Source: Buxus sempervirens
Lineage: Eukaryota; Streptophyta; Magnoliopsida; Buxales; Buxaceae
Direction of reading: 5' to 3'
Length of the DNA: 64,000 nucleotides
NCBI GenBank assembly: GCA_947561395.2
Contig: OX387192.1
Location: 3,100,001 to 3,164,000, forward strand
Part shown: positions 33,865 to 44,600 of the stretch, one piece after another
Layout of the letters: every line of letters begins with the position of its first letter
Position numbering within the stretch: the first letter of the stretch is position 1
Translations under genes and position numbers: made by a program
The notes under the pieces: generated by a model
What the model saw: only the letters and a program-made list of their open reading frames with translations
Databases searched by the model: none
What the model was told of the DNA's origin: nothing

Positions 33865-35635
33865 ATATTGCTTGCATGCTGACAAAATTGTAAATCATTC
33901 TCTCAGCCTCTTTCATCTCATACTTAGACAGTAGAGATGCTTGAAATGAGGCTCGATATGAAGCAATAACTGCCTTAGTCAATTTACCATTAGGGTAAAA
34001 CTATGCCATCATTTGAATTCTATGCCTCGGATGGTGGTCATATGGGTTGTGCTAGATTATGTTTAATAATTTCCTGATGTTGGCTCCTCTGTTGCCTACC
34101 AACAAAATAAAACAGGAAACATTTGTTTTAATCTTACTATATTTTTTCTTAATTTTTAAATAATTTATCATTTTTTTTACATAAATTTTACTATTTTCCA
34201 ATTATTTTTTGTGTAGAAAATTTCAATAAATATGAATTCTTATAGAAAAATCAAAGTTGCGACGCCCATCAATAGAACAAGTATTGCTGCATCATATATA
34301 TGTAAATCAATTGTTTCTTGGTAGATTAGAGCCTTTAAATTACACGTTTTTACCTTCAATNNNNNNNNNNNNNNNNNNNNNNNNNNNNNNNNNNNNNNNN
34401 NNNNNNNNNNNNNNNNNNNNNNNNNNNNNNNNNNNNNNNNNNNNNNNNNNNNNNNNNNNNNNNNNNNNNNNNNNNNNNNNNNNNNNNNNNNNNNNNNNNN
34501 NNNNNNNNNNNNNNNNNNNNNNNNNNNNNNNNNNNNNNNNNNNNNNNNNNNNNNNNNNNNAATGTAGGGCAGAAAGCTCGTGAAGCATTCTACTGTGTTT
34601 GAAGGACTAAGAAGAGAAAAAATTTTGGTCTATAATCTGATGGCAAAAGTTATTTTTATCTGACTCATTAGGTTTAGTTTCCTATTGAGAAATGGCTATT
34701 TCTGCTATGGGTCATCTGTGGCTGATCTAGATGATGCACCTGACTGGAATATTCCATGTGGACACTGTTTGACCCCAGCCCTATTAATACAAGTTTTAAT
34801 AGATTTCGGTTGGTTAGCAGCAACTCTTGAATTTTTTACGATTTGCATGGAAAAGATGTTTGGGTTTTTGTAGGATTTGCATAGAATAGACCTTAGATAT
34901 GGGTTAACCATTCCTGTCGTGAGGTAAAAGTTTGCAACTTAAACGTGTGAGGTGGGATTGACCAAGGCCCAAGAGTAACATGTGGACAAATGGGGTTGTG
35001 CAAAATAAGCTTCAACATGTGAAATTTATCTTGCTAGGTTTTGAGTCTGGGGCATTTCACCAGACAGCACAGCTTTTATCCATTCTATGATAGCATTGAA
35101 AGTTTTAGCTAGTAGTTCAGCACATGAAAGTACATATGCTATCCCTGGTTTTCAAGGTTTGAGCTGCCATGAAGTTTTGAGATTTGGCTTGGAAGAGGCA
35201 TTTTGATTTTTGAAATCTTTAATTATTCCCAATGTTGACTATTTTTCTTTTCTTAGTTAGAAAACTCCATTATTTTCAAATTGAACGAGAATTTGAAGTT
35301 TATCATCTGAATTTTTAATTCAAAAAGAGTGAAATGAATAACCCCGTTGAATTGCTGATTCCATTGTATTTTTGCCTATCTTTAGTGTTGTTTATTCACT
35401 TAAATTCCCTAGTATACAGGTTCAATTAACCACTCTAGCATGATTTGTTTGAGTTCAGATATTGGATTCCACAGAGAAGGCAGTGGAGCATAGCTTAGCA
35501 AGCACCGGTCATGCAAATACGCAAGCGATGGAGGTGTATTCAGAGAGCTTCAAGACTACATGCTTCACATGGCTCATAATGTTTATTATGACATGTATCT
35601 TCATCATGGTTGTACTTCTCATTCGCATGACTTAG
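26565..35635 (+). CDS. USE1: USE1-type vesicle-transport SNARE, middle exons missing
   Basis: Use1 is an ER-localised, tail-anchored SNARE for Golgi-to-ER retrograde traffic. Exon 1 (26565-26648) encodes [20 protein letters not shown] through AKLIH and ends at a GTATGT donor. Exon 2 (27189-27256, after CTTGCAG) encodes [23 protein letters not shown], phase 2. The last exon (35459-35635, after GTTCAG) encodes [17 protein letters not shown], the end of the SNARE helix, then a hydrophobic tail anchor ([20 protein letters not shown]) and stops after RMT. The central part, including most of the SNARE motif (normally over 100 residues), is not found between 27257 and 35458. The 200-N gap at 34361-34560 may hide it. 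Transposons (RTE tail, solo LTR, hAT remnant) lie in the same interval. The listed span is the gene from ATG to stop; a complete frame cannot be shown here. Confidence 0.85.
27189..27256 (+). CDS. USE1: USE1 exon 2
   Basis: 22 codons plus 2 nt. Acceptor AATCTTGCAG, donor AAG/GTTGGC (weaker than consensus). Continues the conserved N-terminal coil ([13 protein letters not shown]). Confidence 0.85.
28110..28560 (-). mobile_element. RTE LINE 3' end with GAT-repeat tail
   Basis: The minus strand encodes [36 protein letters not shown] and RPKKL, the C-terminus of plant RTE-type LINE ORFs. It then ends in a GATGATGATGAT tail at about 28152-28163 instead of poly(A). Frames are broken. It is homologous to the 3' part of the longer copy at 41975-44800. 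Confidence 0.8.
28610..28670. repeat. (CATA)n / (TA)n microsatellite
   Basis: Runs of ATAC/CATA followed by ATATGTGT-type sequence. Confidence 0.8.
29200..29475. mobile_element. decayed hAT-like MITE copy
   Basis: It shares the internal blocks CGAAACGGGGCAGC, GAAATTT...CCCAAAA and GGCGGCAC(A/G)CCCA in the same order as the hAT MITE at 61340-61675, but the termini are degraded and no target duplication is evident. Confidence 0.55.
29584..30865 (-). mobile_element. solo LTR, copy B (CACCTAGAGG family)
   Basis: It starts TGAAAAACACAG and ends AACCTTACA, flanked by a perfect 5-bp duplication GAAAG (29579-29583, 30866-30870). It is homologous to copy A at 22029-23104 and about 200 bp longer, because of an expanded GAACG-rich array (30262-30735). 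No PBS or coding sequence is present, so it is a solo LTR. Minus orientation and Copia/SIRE-like affinity are inferred from the CTATTCACCCCCTCTAGG block. Confidence 0.8.
30262..30735. repeat. GAACGTTC-rich tandem array inside the LTR
   Basis: Repeats of about 61 bp carry CAACGGTCGAACGTTCA and GCGAACGCTGCTCTC. Two variants alternate (GTGGAACACC...CAGCGAACGTGAGG and GTGGACATC...CAGAGAACGAGAGG), giving a period near 123 bp. Preceding sequence has shorter, irregular GAACGTTCGAACG palindromes. Open frames here are by-products of the repeat. Confidence 0.85.
30885..31039 (-). other. exon-like open segment, unrecognised
   Basis: On the minus strand a polypyrimidine acceptor (TTTTTTTTTTTTCAG, 31040-31054) is followed by an open stretch reading [20 protein letters not shown] and onward through [11 protein letters not shown]. 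Codon usage looks coding, and the segment is cut off close to the solo LTR boundary at 30865. I do not recognise the family. It may be the remains of an exon disrupted by the LTR, or part of the neighbouring hAT-related material. Confidence 0.3.
31340..32900 (-). pseudogene. BED-type hAT transposase remnant
   Basis: The minus strand, read across frames, follows the plant BED/DUF659 hAT transposase from start to late middle. It has a BED zinc-finger part ([20 protein letters not shown], near 32860-32760), the block [19 protein letters not shown] (near 32280-32220), then DSW/INF-like segments, [20 protein letters not shown] (near 31740-31680), then [39 protein letters not shown] (31611-31440) and [12 protein letters not shown] (near 31400). 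Numerous stops and frameshifts make it non-functional. The C-terminal dimerisation domain was not found. No terminal inverted repeats were identified. Confidence 0.75.
32901..33822. other. AT-rich intergenic sequence
   Basis: Very AT-rich (especially 33000-33500); no gene recognised. It lies in the putative long intron of USE1. Confidence 0.4.
33823..33862. repeat. 40-nt poly(C) tract
   Basis: An uninterrupted run of about 40 C, preceded by GGGGAGGGGGCATT. The length should be treated as approximate because assemblers handle such tracts poorly. Confidence 0.8.
34361..34560. other. assembly gap (200 N)
   Basis: Exactly 200 N, the usual fixed-size placeholder, so the true gap length is unknown. 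It lies between USE1 exon 2 and the last USE1 exon. Confidence 0.98.
35459..35635 (+). CDS. USE1: USE1 last exon (tail anchor)
   Basis: 58 codons plus TAG. It carries the end of the SNARE helix and one C-terminal membrane segment of about 20 residues, as expected for a tail-anchored protein. Acceptor TTGAGTTCAG. Confidence 0.88.
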   Translation: MLDSTEKAVEHSLASTGHANTQAMEVYSESFKTTCFTWLIMFIMTCIFIMVVLLIRMT

Positions 35636-37264
35636 GTAGACATGCCCCTGTTGGAAGGAGTAATGAAAGCCTCCCATTTTGTCTAGCTTTGCTTAGCATT
35701 TCCATGCCTAGCATTTCCATGGTTTGATGCACACCACTCCCACCAAAATATATCAATGGTTGTTTGCATTCACAGTGGATAAAGGGTCATTGCCGTTTTT
35801 ATGGAACGATGGCACTCATGCAGGGGGGATTAGGCATCACACCTGTAAAGAACGTGAATGAGTTACTACTCGCATGGCTTGTAATGTTATTAGGGTTGAA
35901 GCTGGTTTCATGCTTGCCCAAGAATGCAGATCCATGGCTCGTTGAGAGGTATGAAATCTTGGTCCTCATTTATCAGTAGTTCTTGACTTCAGTGTCTTTA
36001 GATCTTATGAAGACTTGATCTTAAAGCTCAAAACCTTTGGCTGATAGCCAAATTGTGTTTGGAGAAAGAGAAAAAAAAAAGAGAAGGGAGAAGAAAAAAG
36101 GGCTCTATTTGTTTTGATGTAAATAATTTTACGAACGAATTTGACTTTATAGAAATTATGTCTTTTAACTTATGGTTTGAAGTCTGGAAAACAACATATT
36201 GAAACTGCACCTTTCACTTTCATCTGTTTCGACTGAAAGAAGGTAGAAAAATTGTACATATCTTAAAAAAAAAATTACAATGCTGATGCATGTTTGGTGA
36301 TGATATTGTTATCATAGTTGGTCAATGATGTTAGCAATTATGGTTCAACATGGTAAGTGATTGTGGTGGTACCTCCGATAGCAGTGGTGGTGGTGGTGGT
36401 GAATATAAAACCCAATAATAGTGACAATGGTGTTGTCACTTCATAATGCCTTAATGTCATCCGATACTTTCCAAAATTGGTATTAAACAAAGATCGTGCA
36501 AAGATATGTATCACAGATTTGTTCTGTCAGCTTGTGACTGTTCTCTTTACCAATAAATGTAAGCTTCAAGAGAGAGAAAGGAGACTTAATTTAAAGGAGC
36601 AAAAGCATTCCTATGAACTATTATATTAAACAGAAAGAACTAGTACAAACTAACGGTAATACCATGCATTCAAGCTTCTAACATAAAGGAGAGAACTGTA
36701 GCAATTACCAGAGTAGTTGCTATTTTTTTTTAACTTTTGGGCTCTGCAAGACTGCAACCCATCACCCCTCGTGGAGGGAGTGCTATAACACCAGGAAATC
36801 TCACATTGGATTCTCTCGTTATTTGCCTAAGAATAAACAAATAAACAAACCCCAAAACTGGACATTTATTCTTCTCTAATGCTCAGCTTGGAACTAATGC
36901 ACTGCTTGTTTCAGTTCCAGCAGAAGTTATTTTTAGAATAAAAAATTTTAAGAAAAGATATCCTTTTTTTAGCCGTTTGGGATATAAGGTGAAAAATTTT
37001 CGCGATTTTTTTTTATTTTCAACCTAAAAAGAACATGTACTAAAACAAGTTTTTTGGTTTTCTTCCTTGTTTAGACTCTTGGATAGGTGGCGGGGGTGAT
37101 AACCAAAGTGGTTGTGGAGGTAGTGGTATTGATGTTGGTTATTGTGTGGTGGTGATATAACATCTGCTAGTAAACTAAACGGGAAGAATAGAGAGAGAAA
37201 AAAGATAAAGAATCTCTGAAGGAAAATGTAAATGATGTATTGCAAAATCTTGTTGCTCACATGA
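35636..37264. other. intergenic between USE1 and a short LTR
   Basis: The first few hundred bases should hold the USE1 3' UTR. A 71-codon plus-strand frame at 35764-35979 resembles nothing I know and lacks support. A short (GGT)n tract lies near 36380-36402. The gene-poor remainder shows nothing else. Confidence 0.4.
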
Positions 37265-37419
37265 TGTGACATCCCGATTCCATATTAGAAATGAATGAAA
37301 TCCTAGTAAAGGTATATGAATCAAGAAGAACACTCAATCTAACGAGACACCTTCTGGGTACAAAACCATACGGATTAAGACTCAAAGCGGACAATATCTC
37401 GCTGGGTTAGATTGTTACA
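37265..37419. mobile_element. 155-bp short LTR-like repeat
   Basis: It starts TGTGACATCCCG and ends GGGTTAGATTGTTACA. It is homologous to 61286-61783 once the hAT MITE in the latter is removed (shared AAAGCGGACAATA and CTCGCTGGGTTAG). TG...CA termini suggest a solo LTR of a TRIM-type element. No target duplication was found. Confidence 0.6.
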
Positions 37420-38142
37420 CCCAAAGATGCAGGAAGGTAACATAAGGATCATGCTTTTTCTATTCCTTTTTTTTTTTAAAGGTAAAGTATGTGTGAATTT
37501 ATAAAATATCAAGAGGAACTAGCTAATGCCAATACAAGCCAAACCCAACTTTCTAAAATCACTAACCAAAAAACTAGAGGAATAGCTAGCCTTCCCTTAG
37601 TTCTTGTAGGTAAGTTTCAACCCCCACATCATCTACTACAGAAAGATAATTGTTCTATAAAAGATGCTTGTTCCTTTCTAGCCATCTATGATAAACAATG
37701 AACAATGGCAGCAAAGGATACTCCTTTGATAGCCTATATAATTTCATCCTTTTTTTCCCATAAAGCACTGGTTAAACAAGTGCAAAAATTTTCCATTATA
37801 ATATTTGCATTTGCATTCTCTTTTGCTAAGTGTTTAAGTTGGCTTTGCCTTCATGTTTGCTTTGAGTGCTTTTCTCTTCCTTTTAAAGATTTCAGTAGGC
37901 TCTTATTAAATCTGTATACTTTCAGTTCCTTTATGTATGCACCCTATTTCGTTGCAGTTTATGCAAACAGCCTAAGATTAAGCTTTTGGTCCAAAAAAAA
38001 AACTTATGACCTGCTAGGTGAGACAGAGGCTTTACCACATGCTGAACCAGATATAAGGATAGATATTTACAGATTAAGAAATTGAGTAAAAATCAAAATA
38101 TTAAACGGCTGCTAGTTGATTTTATTTTAGCCTCATCTGCTC
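37420..38142. other. RIO1 3' flank
   Basis: Downstream of the RIO1 stop codon on the minus strand; probably contains its 3' UTR. Plus-strand open frames at 37489-38085 have no recognisable domain. Confidence 0.4.
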
Positions 38143-38604
38143 CTACCGGGAATTTTTAGCTTGGGCTAGCTTTTTCTTTCTTTTCTTCATGGCTTTCGGG
38201 ACTTTAGTCTTCCTAGCCTCCCTTTTTTCTTCTTTCACTTTCTTTTTGTTTTCTTTTCGAGCAGCCTTTTTATCCATAGCTGCTTGTTTCCCAGTTTCTG
38301 TTGCGCAATCACTCTCTTCCGATTTGCTCGAACATTCGTCTTCATCGGTTCCAGATTCAGCTTCATGATCAATGGAGTTTACGACCACAGCCACACTGCG
38401 AGACTCTTCTTCTGGGTCTATACACTTCTGCTGTTGCTGCAACTCTTTGGAATTTTTGAAGAGAGTAGATTGAGACTTTGACAGAGCATGCTTGAGTCCG
38501 GTTATGGTTTGGTAGTATAAATCTCCAATGTCCTCACCACTTATTATCCGCTTTACATCCTCCTCAACATTCTTGACGTCTTCTAATGTCCTCGGAATAA
38601 ATGA
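38143..38604 (-). CDS. RIO1: RIO1 last exon
   Basis: 153 codons plus TAG. It starts [20 protein letters not shown] after TATTTTTCAG, passes through [15 protein letters not shown] and an acidic/serine-rich stretch, and ends in a Lys/Arg-rich tail. Such tails occur in RIO1 proteins and favour nucleolar/pre-ribosome association. Confidence 0.95.
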   Translation of the reverse strand, partial: SFIPRTLEDVKNVEEDVKRIISGEDIGDLYYQTITGLKHALSKSQSTLFKNSKELQQQQKCIDPEEESRSVAVVVNSIDHEAESGTDEDECSSKSEESDCATETGKQAAMDKKAARKENKKKVKEEKREARKTKVPKAMKKRKKKLAQAKNSR

Positions 38605-41600
38605 CTGAAAAATACATATCAAATCAGGTAAATAAGAAAATGATGCTAAATAAGTTTAGCTGACATGGAACATCAAAATAGGCTTAATATTATTGTTTTT
38701 GTCTGTGCATATGTGCATATGTGCATGTGCACACATGTACCAAGGAACACCAAAATGACTAAGCTTGTTGCATAAATGTGAATCACCATGAATTGTCCAA
38801 TTCCAAGTTTTTGAAGGCAACTTAGGCAAATAACTGTAGAATATTGAACATGTGCCAGTGATATTCAGTAGTGACCATATATTTAGACGCTGGTGGCAAT
38901 CAACATTTCCAGCCCTGTTTTGAGTTTCTTGGGTAGTAACCTAGATAAGAATTCCCATCACAAGACAAAATTGCTGAATAACTTGCCTGCACAAAGACAG
39001 AGTCCGCTACCTCCTCCTCGGGAGATATCCCATCTCTTGCCAAGATTTTTTGCTGGATCTGCAATTGTTTAAACAGATAATGTCAATAGATGTTCCAAAA
39101 ATTAATTACCCTGCCTCATGAATACTGCAGCAAACCTCTTCTAAGTAACTGTCCACAGATTCATCGGCAATTGATGGATCGACTATGAAATCAAACAGTT
39201 CTCTAACTGTCATGACTGCTACTCCATGTTTTTTAAAGAAATCCTGCATGTCATGTCATTTACTAGCTTTAAATCATGTAGCCACTAATCTTAGTGATTG
39301 AAAAAATGACAACTAGTTTATATAATCAACTTACAGAAATATGAACACAATCCTCACGCAAAAAATCCAGTGCATGAGGATGGTCAAGATCTACTGCTTG
39401 AGAAACATCAATGATATACAAATGATCCTGCCAATTAGGAGAACCTGTTAAAAAATTTCCAACAACTAGGAAGGATGGCAAACTCAATATAAGGCTTAGA
39501 TGGTAAACTCAACCTAAGGCTTACCTCAAAACAAAGTATGTTATATTCACTGAGATCTCCGTGCACCAATTTGCACTTCTGGTATAATGTTCGCATTGCA
39601 ATAATCATCTGCATACAGGAATCTTAAAATTTAATTTCCTAGACATCACTTATGTACAATAGGCAGAATATCTTAAAATCATTATCGTCACTTGTAAGCA
39701 TAACAAGTTTTAGGCATCACCATAATTTTACATGTTTTGGATACTTTAAATTATAGGAAATTTTAGTATGAATATCCAAGGCAATGGCCAAGCGATCACT
39801 ATTCCATGACAAAACATATTACAATGATATAAATGGTTACCACATTGTTTCCTTTCTTGCATACCCTGTTGGCACATAGAGCTGTTTCTACTTTACAATA
39901 CTTGAAAAAATAACTTAATAAACTCATCATTCCTTGGAATTAGATAGAAAACAGTCTAAAGAAACAACAAGATGCTCATTCAATAATACAGATTCTCTAG
40001 TCGTCCATATCCAATTTATTGATTCAAAGATCAGACATGAAACAATCACCCAGTTTAGATATCAGCCACAATGCGCAATAGTTTCTCAGACTGCACCATT
40101 TAGTTATGGGAATTGAGTAAGATAAATTTGTTAATAATAATAAATAAATAAAACCAAATTCTTTGGGCAAAATCAACCAATATTTACAATACTCATATAT
40201 ATATGCAATCGTCCAGTGTATCTTCTTGGTAACAATTGGATTCCTCTAAGTTCGAGGTCACTTCAGATTTCTTGCTCCAATGTTAATCTCACAGCACCCT
40301 AAATTTTTTAATTCAGTGAAAGTCAAGCACTATCAACAGCTTGTTCTAGCTTAGTATACTTATCTATTTGTTATGTGTCCAGTCGGCTGTTTATACCAAT
40401 TGGATTCTTCCACATTTGAACTTTAAAGGTTATTGCCTGAAATATATCTCATATTAATTTTAAAAAGCTGAGCAGACCTCCAAATAACCTTCACGTAACT
40501 TGTCTTCAGACAAAGCAGCATCCTTAAGACGAGGTGCAGCCCACCCTGATTTTCCTGTATTGCGTAGAATCATGAAAAGAAAAAAAAAAAAAAAAAAGGA
40601 AAAAGTTAGCAGAAAATGAAAATCCATTTAAAAAAAAAAAACTGAAAGTCTTTGCTTCCATGGTACTAAATATTAAAAGCAACATACACATTACAATATC
40701 AACAGAGAAGCTTTTATGACTAAATAAATTATAGTCTTGAGTCTGAATAATTGATGGTATAATGTTACACAGCCCACACCCCCATGAACGAATTGCCATA
40801 ATCAATTATGATGACCCTTAACCTAGATTATACATTCAAATGATCTAAAGATGAGTTCACAGTCCCTTATATTCTAATCTTATATGAAACACCTTGGCTT
40901 GGTTCATTTATATCCCTGTGAGGTACATAAAAAATAAAAATGTAGTTTGGAAACCCCTTTCATGGGCCCATCAAATGATGACATCCCAAAAACCTCATGT
41001 TCACCAAATAACCTAAATTCCAATCCAAATGTTCATATCCTGAATCTGCATTCATTTTCATTGATCATAATTCTTATAGCCTATGTATCAACACAACGAA
41101 CAGAAAATAAAGACCCAGTACCTATGAATTCCATGACCAAAACATGAAGCCTCAAAAGATGTGGAGTTGGGCACCTAATTCCTGCTGCCTTTAACCTGCA
41201 GTGACAATGACATTACCAAAAATGTGATCAAAGCACTGTATCACGATGTCTATCTTCAAAGTTATTGCTGCATATGAATATATTCTTATAAATATCAAGA
41301 TTCCACTCTAATCATAAATTCATAATCCCAGTTGAAACTAATTTTTATCAATTTTCTTTAAAATTTCTAAGCAGGATGTTTCCAGAATAATAAGTGTGTG
41401 TTAATCTAACTTAAATATTTCCAATATTGACAGTAAGTTTCCACGAATGGCACAATTTAACTCTTGACATGATATAAAAGTTCAGCAACTCTTTAAATGC
41501 TCTTCATAGAATTAATTTGGGTGGTTTAATATAGTAATGCTTTTGGATACTCAATGATTCCATCTCAACCAGGGCAAAAGTAGAATGAAGTTGTGCAAAA

Positions 41601-44600
41601 TTCAGTCAGCATCTTGATGAATGAACTTTAAAAGAAGAAAAAAAAAAGTTTCACAAGATCAAGTCCTAAAGATATTTTAAGAAGTAATATTTGCTTCGTT
41701 CTTGCAAGCAGGTTGATGGTTAGTGGGTTCATGAGGATGCATTTCACACCCTGATATATGCCCGAAACTCTTGCTGATTTTACCAACCATGTAGAAGAAC
41801 GTGAAAGAAATGAAACTTTGTAGTAGCTGGTGAGAGAGGTGGCTTAACCTTGGGTTAGGGTTAGTATATTTCAACCCATTTATTAAATGGATTGTTTAGG
41901 GTTGAGCATCAACCCAATAATACCCTATCTAAAACAAAACCCAACCTGCCTGAACCAGATAATACCCTATCTAAAACAAACCACTGCCGGTCCCAAGCCT
42001 AGAGAAAGGAGGAAAGTTACATCAGGTTAGCAGCCAATGTAAAACTCTTGCTAAATCTAAATATAACATGAATCTTGAATTAGAATCCTGTATACATGCT
42101 AGGTCGTCGCCCGTTTTAAATGATGCATTGCAACGAAGCCTGGTTGCAATGAGAAATGAACAAGGGTTGAGGGCGTCCTTGCAGCGCCTCCTAGTTGCAG
42201 TGAGAAGTGAGCAAGGGTTTTTGCATCAAGTTGCACGAACATGGGCAAAGAAGCTAGTCCAAGAAGTTGTAAACATTATTAGCGCCTATGCACCTCAAGT
42301 AGGTCTAGGTAAAAGCATTAAAAGACTTTTTTGGGAAGAAATGGATGGGTTGATACAAGGTATATCAGAAAGTGGAAGGATATTTATAGGAGGGGACTTA
42401 AATGGGCATGTAGGAGATGAGAGTGATGGTTATAGTACAATTCATGGAGGAAGAGGCTTTGGTCAAAGGAATGAGATTGAAAAGATGAGTCCTAGAGCTT
42501 GCAGTGGCCTATAAACTTGCCTTAGTAAACACCTTTTTCCAAAAGAGAATTGAGCATTTGGTGACTTTTAAGAGTGGGTCAAATTGGAGTTAAATTGATT
42601 TTTTTTTCTTTGGAGGAGTGAAATAGCCACTTGTAGAGAGTACAAGGTTATTCCAGGTGAAAATGTAGTTTCACAACATAGGTTAATAGTGATGGAGAAA
42701 AACAAATACACTCGAACAAACCCAAAAATAAAATAGTAGAAGTTGAAAGGCGAGAATTTAGTAATTTTTAAGAATAAGTTAATGAAAAAGGCCGATTGGA
42801 TGTTATGGATGATCCGAATAGGATGTGGAATGAAATGGCCAATTGCATCACAAGACTTGATAAAGAAGTATTAAGAGAATCACGAGGTAGCCTTCCAGCT
42901 CATAGTCCAAGAAGCTAGTAAAGAGAAAAATCTTTATTTTAAAACTTGGTAGAAGAGTAAAACCCAGGTAAACTTATAAAGATATAAAACTTTTGAAAAA
43001 GAAACAAAAAAAAATTGGTAAAGCTAAAAACCATGTCTATGACAACTTATATGATAAGTACAAAAGAAGGTGAAAACTCTACTTATAAATCATCAAGATT
43101 TAGAGAGAGGAAAAGGCGGGACTTAGATCAGGTTAGATGTATTAAAAGTGAAGATTCAAGAGTTTTGATAAAAAAAAATGAGGAGCTTAAATAAAGGTGG
43201 AAGGAATATTTTATGAAATTATTAAATGAGGATATTACACAGAGATCTGGATTCTGCATATATGATAGCAATAATGGAACTAGAATACAAACATATATTC
43301 CTAAGGTTTGAAATGTAGAAGTTAAAGATGCTCTAGTCAAAATGAGAATAGGAAAAGCCTTGGGCCTAGATGGCATGCTTATAGAGGTGTGGAAGTGCAT
43401 GGGAGATATTGGTGTATTTTGGTTGACTAAATTACTTAATGAAATTTCAAGGATTGGAAAAATGCAAAATACTTGGAGGATCAGTATAATAATAGTAATA
43501 TATAAGAATATGGGAGATGTTCATGAGTGCAAATTACTGAGGCATTAAACTTATGAGTTAGTCACACTATGAAATTGTGGGAAAGAGTCATTAAATATTA
43601 ATTAAGGCTAATAACTAGAGTGACAAAAACCAATTTGGATTTATGCTTGGTAGATCAACTACCGAAGCTATACTTTTACTTAAGTAATTAATAGAAAAGT
43701 CTAGAGAAACGAAAAAAAATTTGCATATGGTTTTTATTGATTTAGAAAAAGCATATGATAGGGTTCTAAGAGAATTAATGTGGTGGACTTTGTATAAAAA
43801 AAGTGCACCAATAAAATATATTGATGTAATGAAGGATATGTATGAGAGAGCCTTAACTTAAGTGAAAATTGTTGATGGTGAGAACCGATTTTCCTATTAA
43901 GATAGGTTTGGATCAAGGGTTAGTCATTAGCCCTTATCTTTTTGCTTTAGTTATGGATGAGTTGATGAGTCATATTCAAGATGAGGTGCCTTGGTGCATG
44001 TTATTTGCAGATGATGTAGTATTGGTGGGTCACACTAGAGAAGATGTAAATATTAAGCTAGAATTGTAGAGAAATACCTTAGAATCAAAGAGCTTTAAAA
44101 TAAGCCGTGCGAAGACTAAATATATGAAATGCCTTTTTAATAAAAATAGCAATATGACTAATTAAAATTGACAATCTGGATATCCCTTTAAGTAATAAGT
44201 TCAAATATCTTGGATCAATGATACAAAAAGATGAAGAAATTAATGAAAATGTTGCATATAGGATTAAAGTCGGTTGGCTTAAGTGGAGGGGTGCTTCTAG
44301 GGGTTTGTGTGATAAGCGTATTCCACTTAAATTAAAGGATAATTTTATAAGACAACAATTAGACAGCTATGTTTTATGGTGCAGAATATTGGGCAGCAAA
44401 GAATCAGCATGTTAAGAAGATTAGTGTTACCAAGATAAGAATACTAAGATGGACTTGTCGCAAAACTTAGAAAGACAAAATAAGAAATGAAGACATTCAA
44501 AAGTGGTTAGGCATAGCAAGCATTAAAGATAAAATAGAGGAAAGTAGGTTAAAGTGGTTTAGTCATGTAAAGCGGAGACCTAGAGATGCACCTGTTAGAA

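Noticed and set aside
35764-35979. 71-codon plus-strand frame after USE1
   Set aside because: No recognisable domain, splice pattern or conserved motif; probably chance.
37489-38085. Two plus-strand frames of 70 and 126 codons downstream of RIO1
   Set aside because: Low-complexity hydrophobic translation in AT-rich sequence, no family resemblance.
38987-38990. GT four bases upstream as alternative RIO1 donor (TTT/GTGCAG)
   Set aside because: It would give a frame-disrupting or residue-losing junction compared with the family; GC donor with perfect flanking consensus fits better.
42068-42514. 148-codon frame as an independent endonuclease gene
   Set aside because: It is the 5' part of the RTE LINE and is followed by broken RT sequence of the same element.
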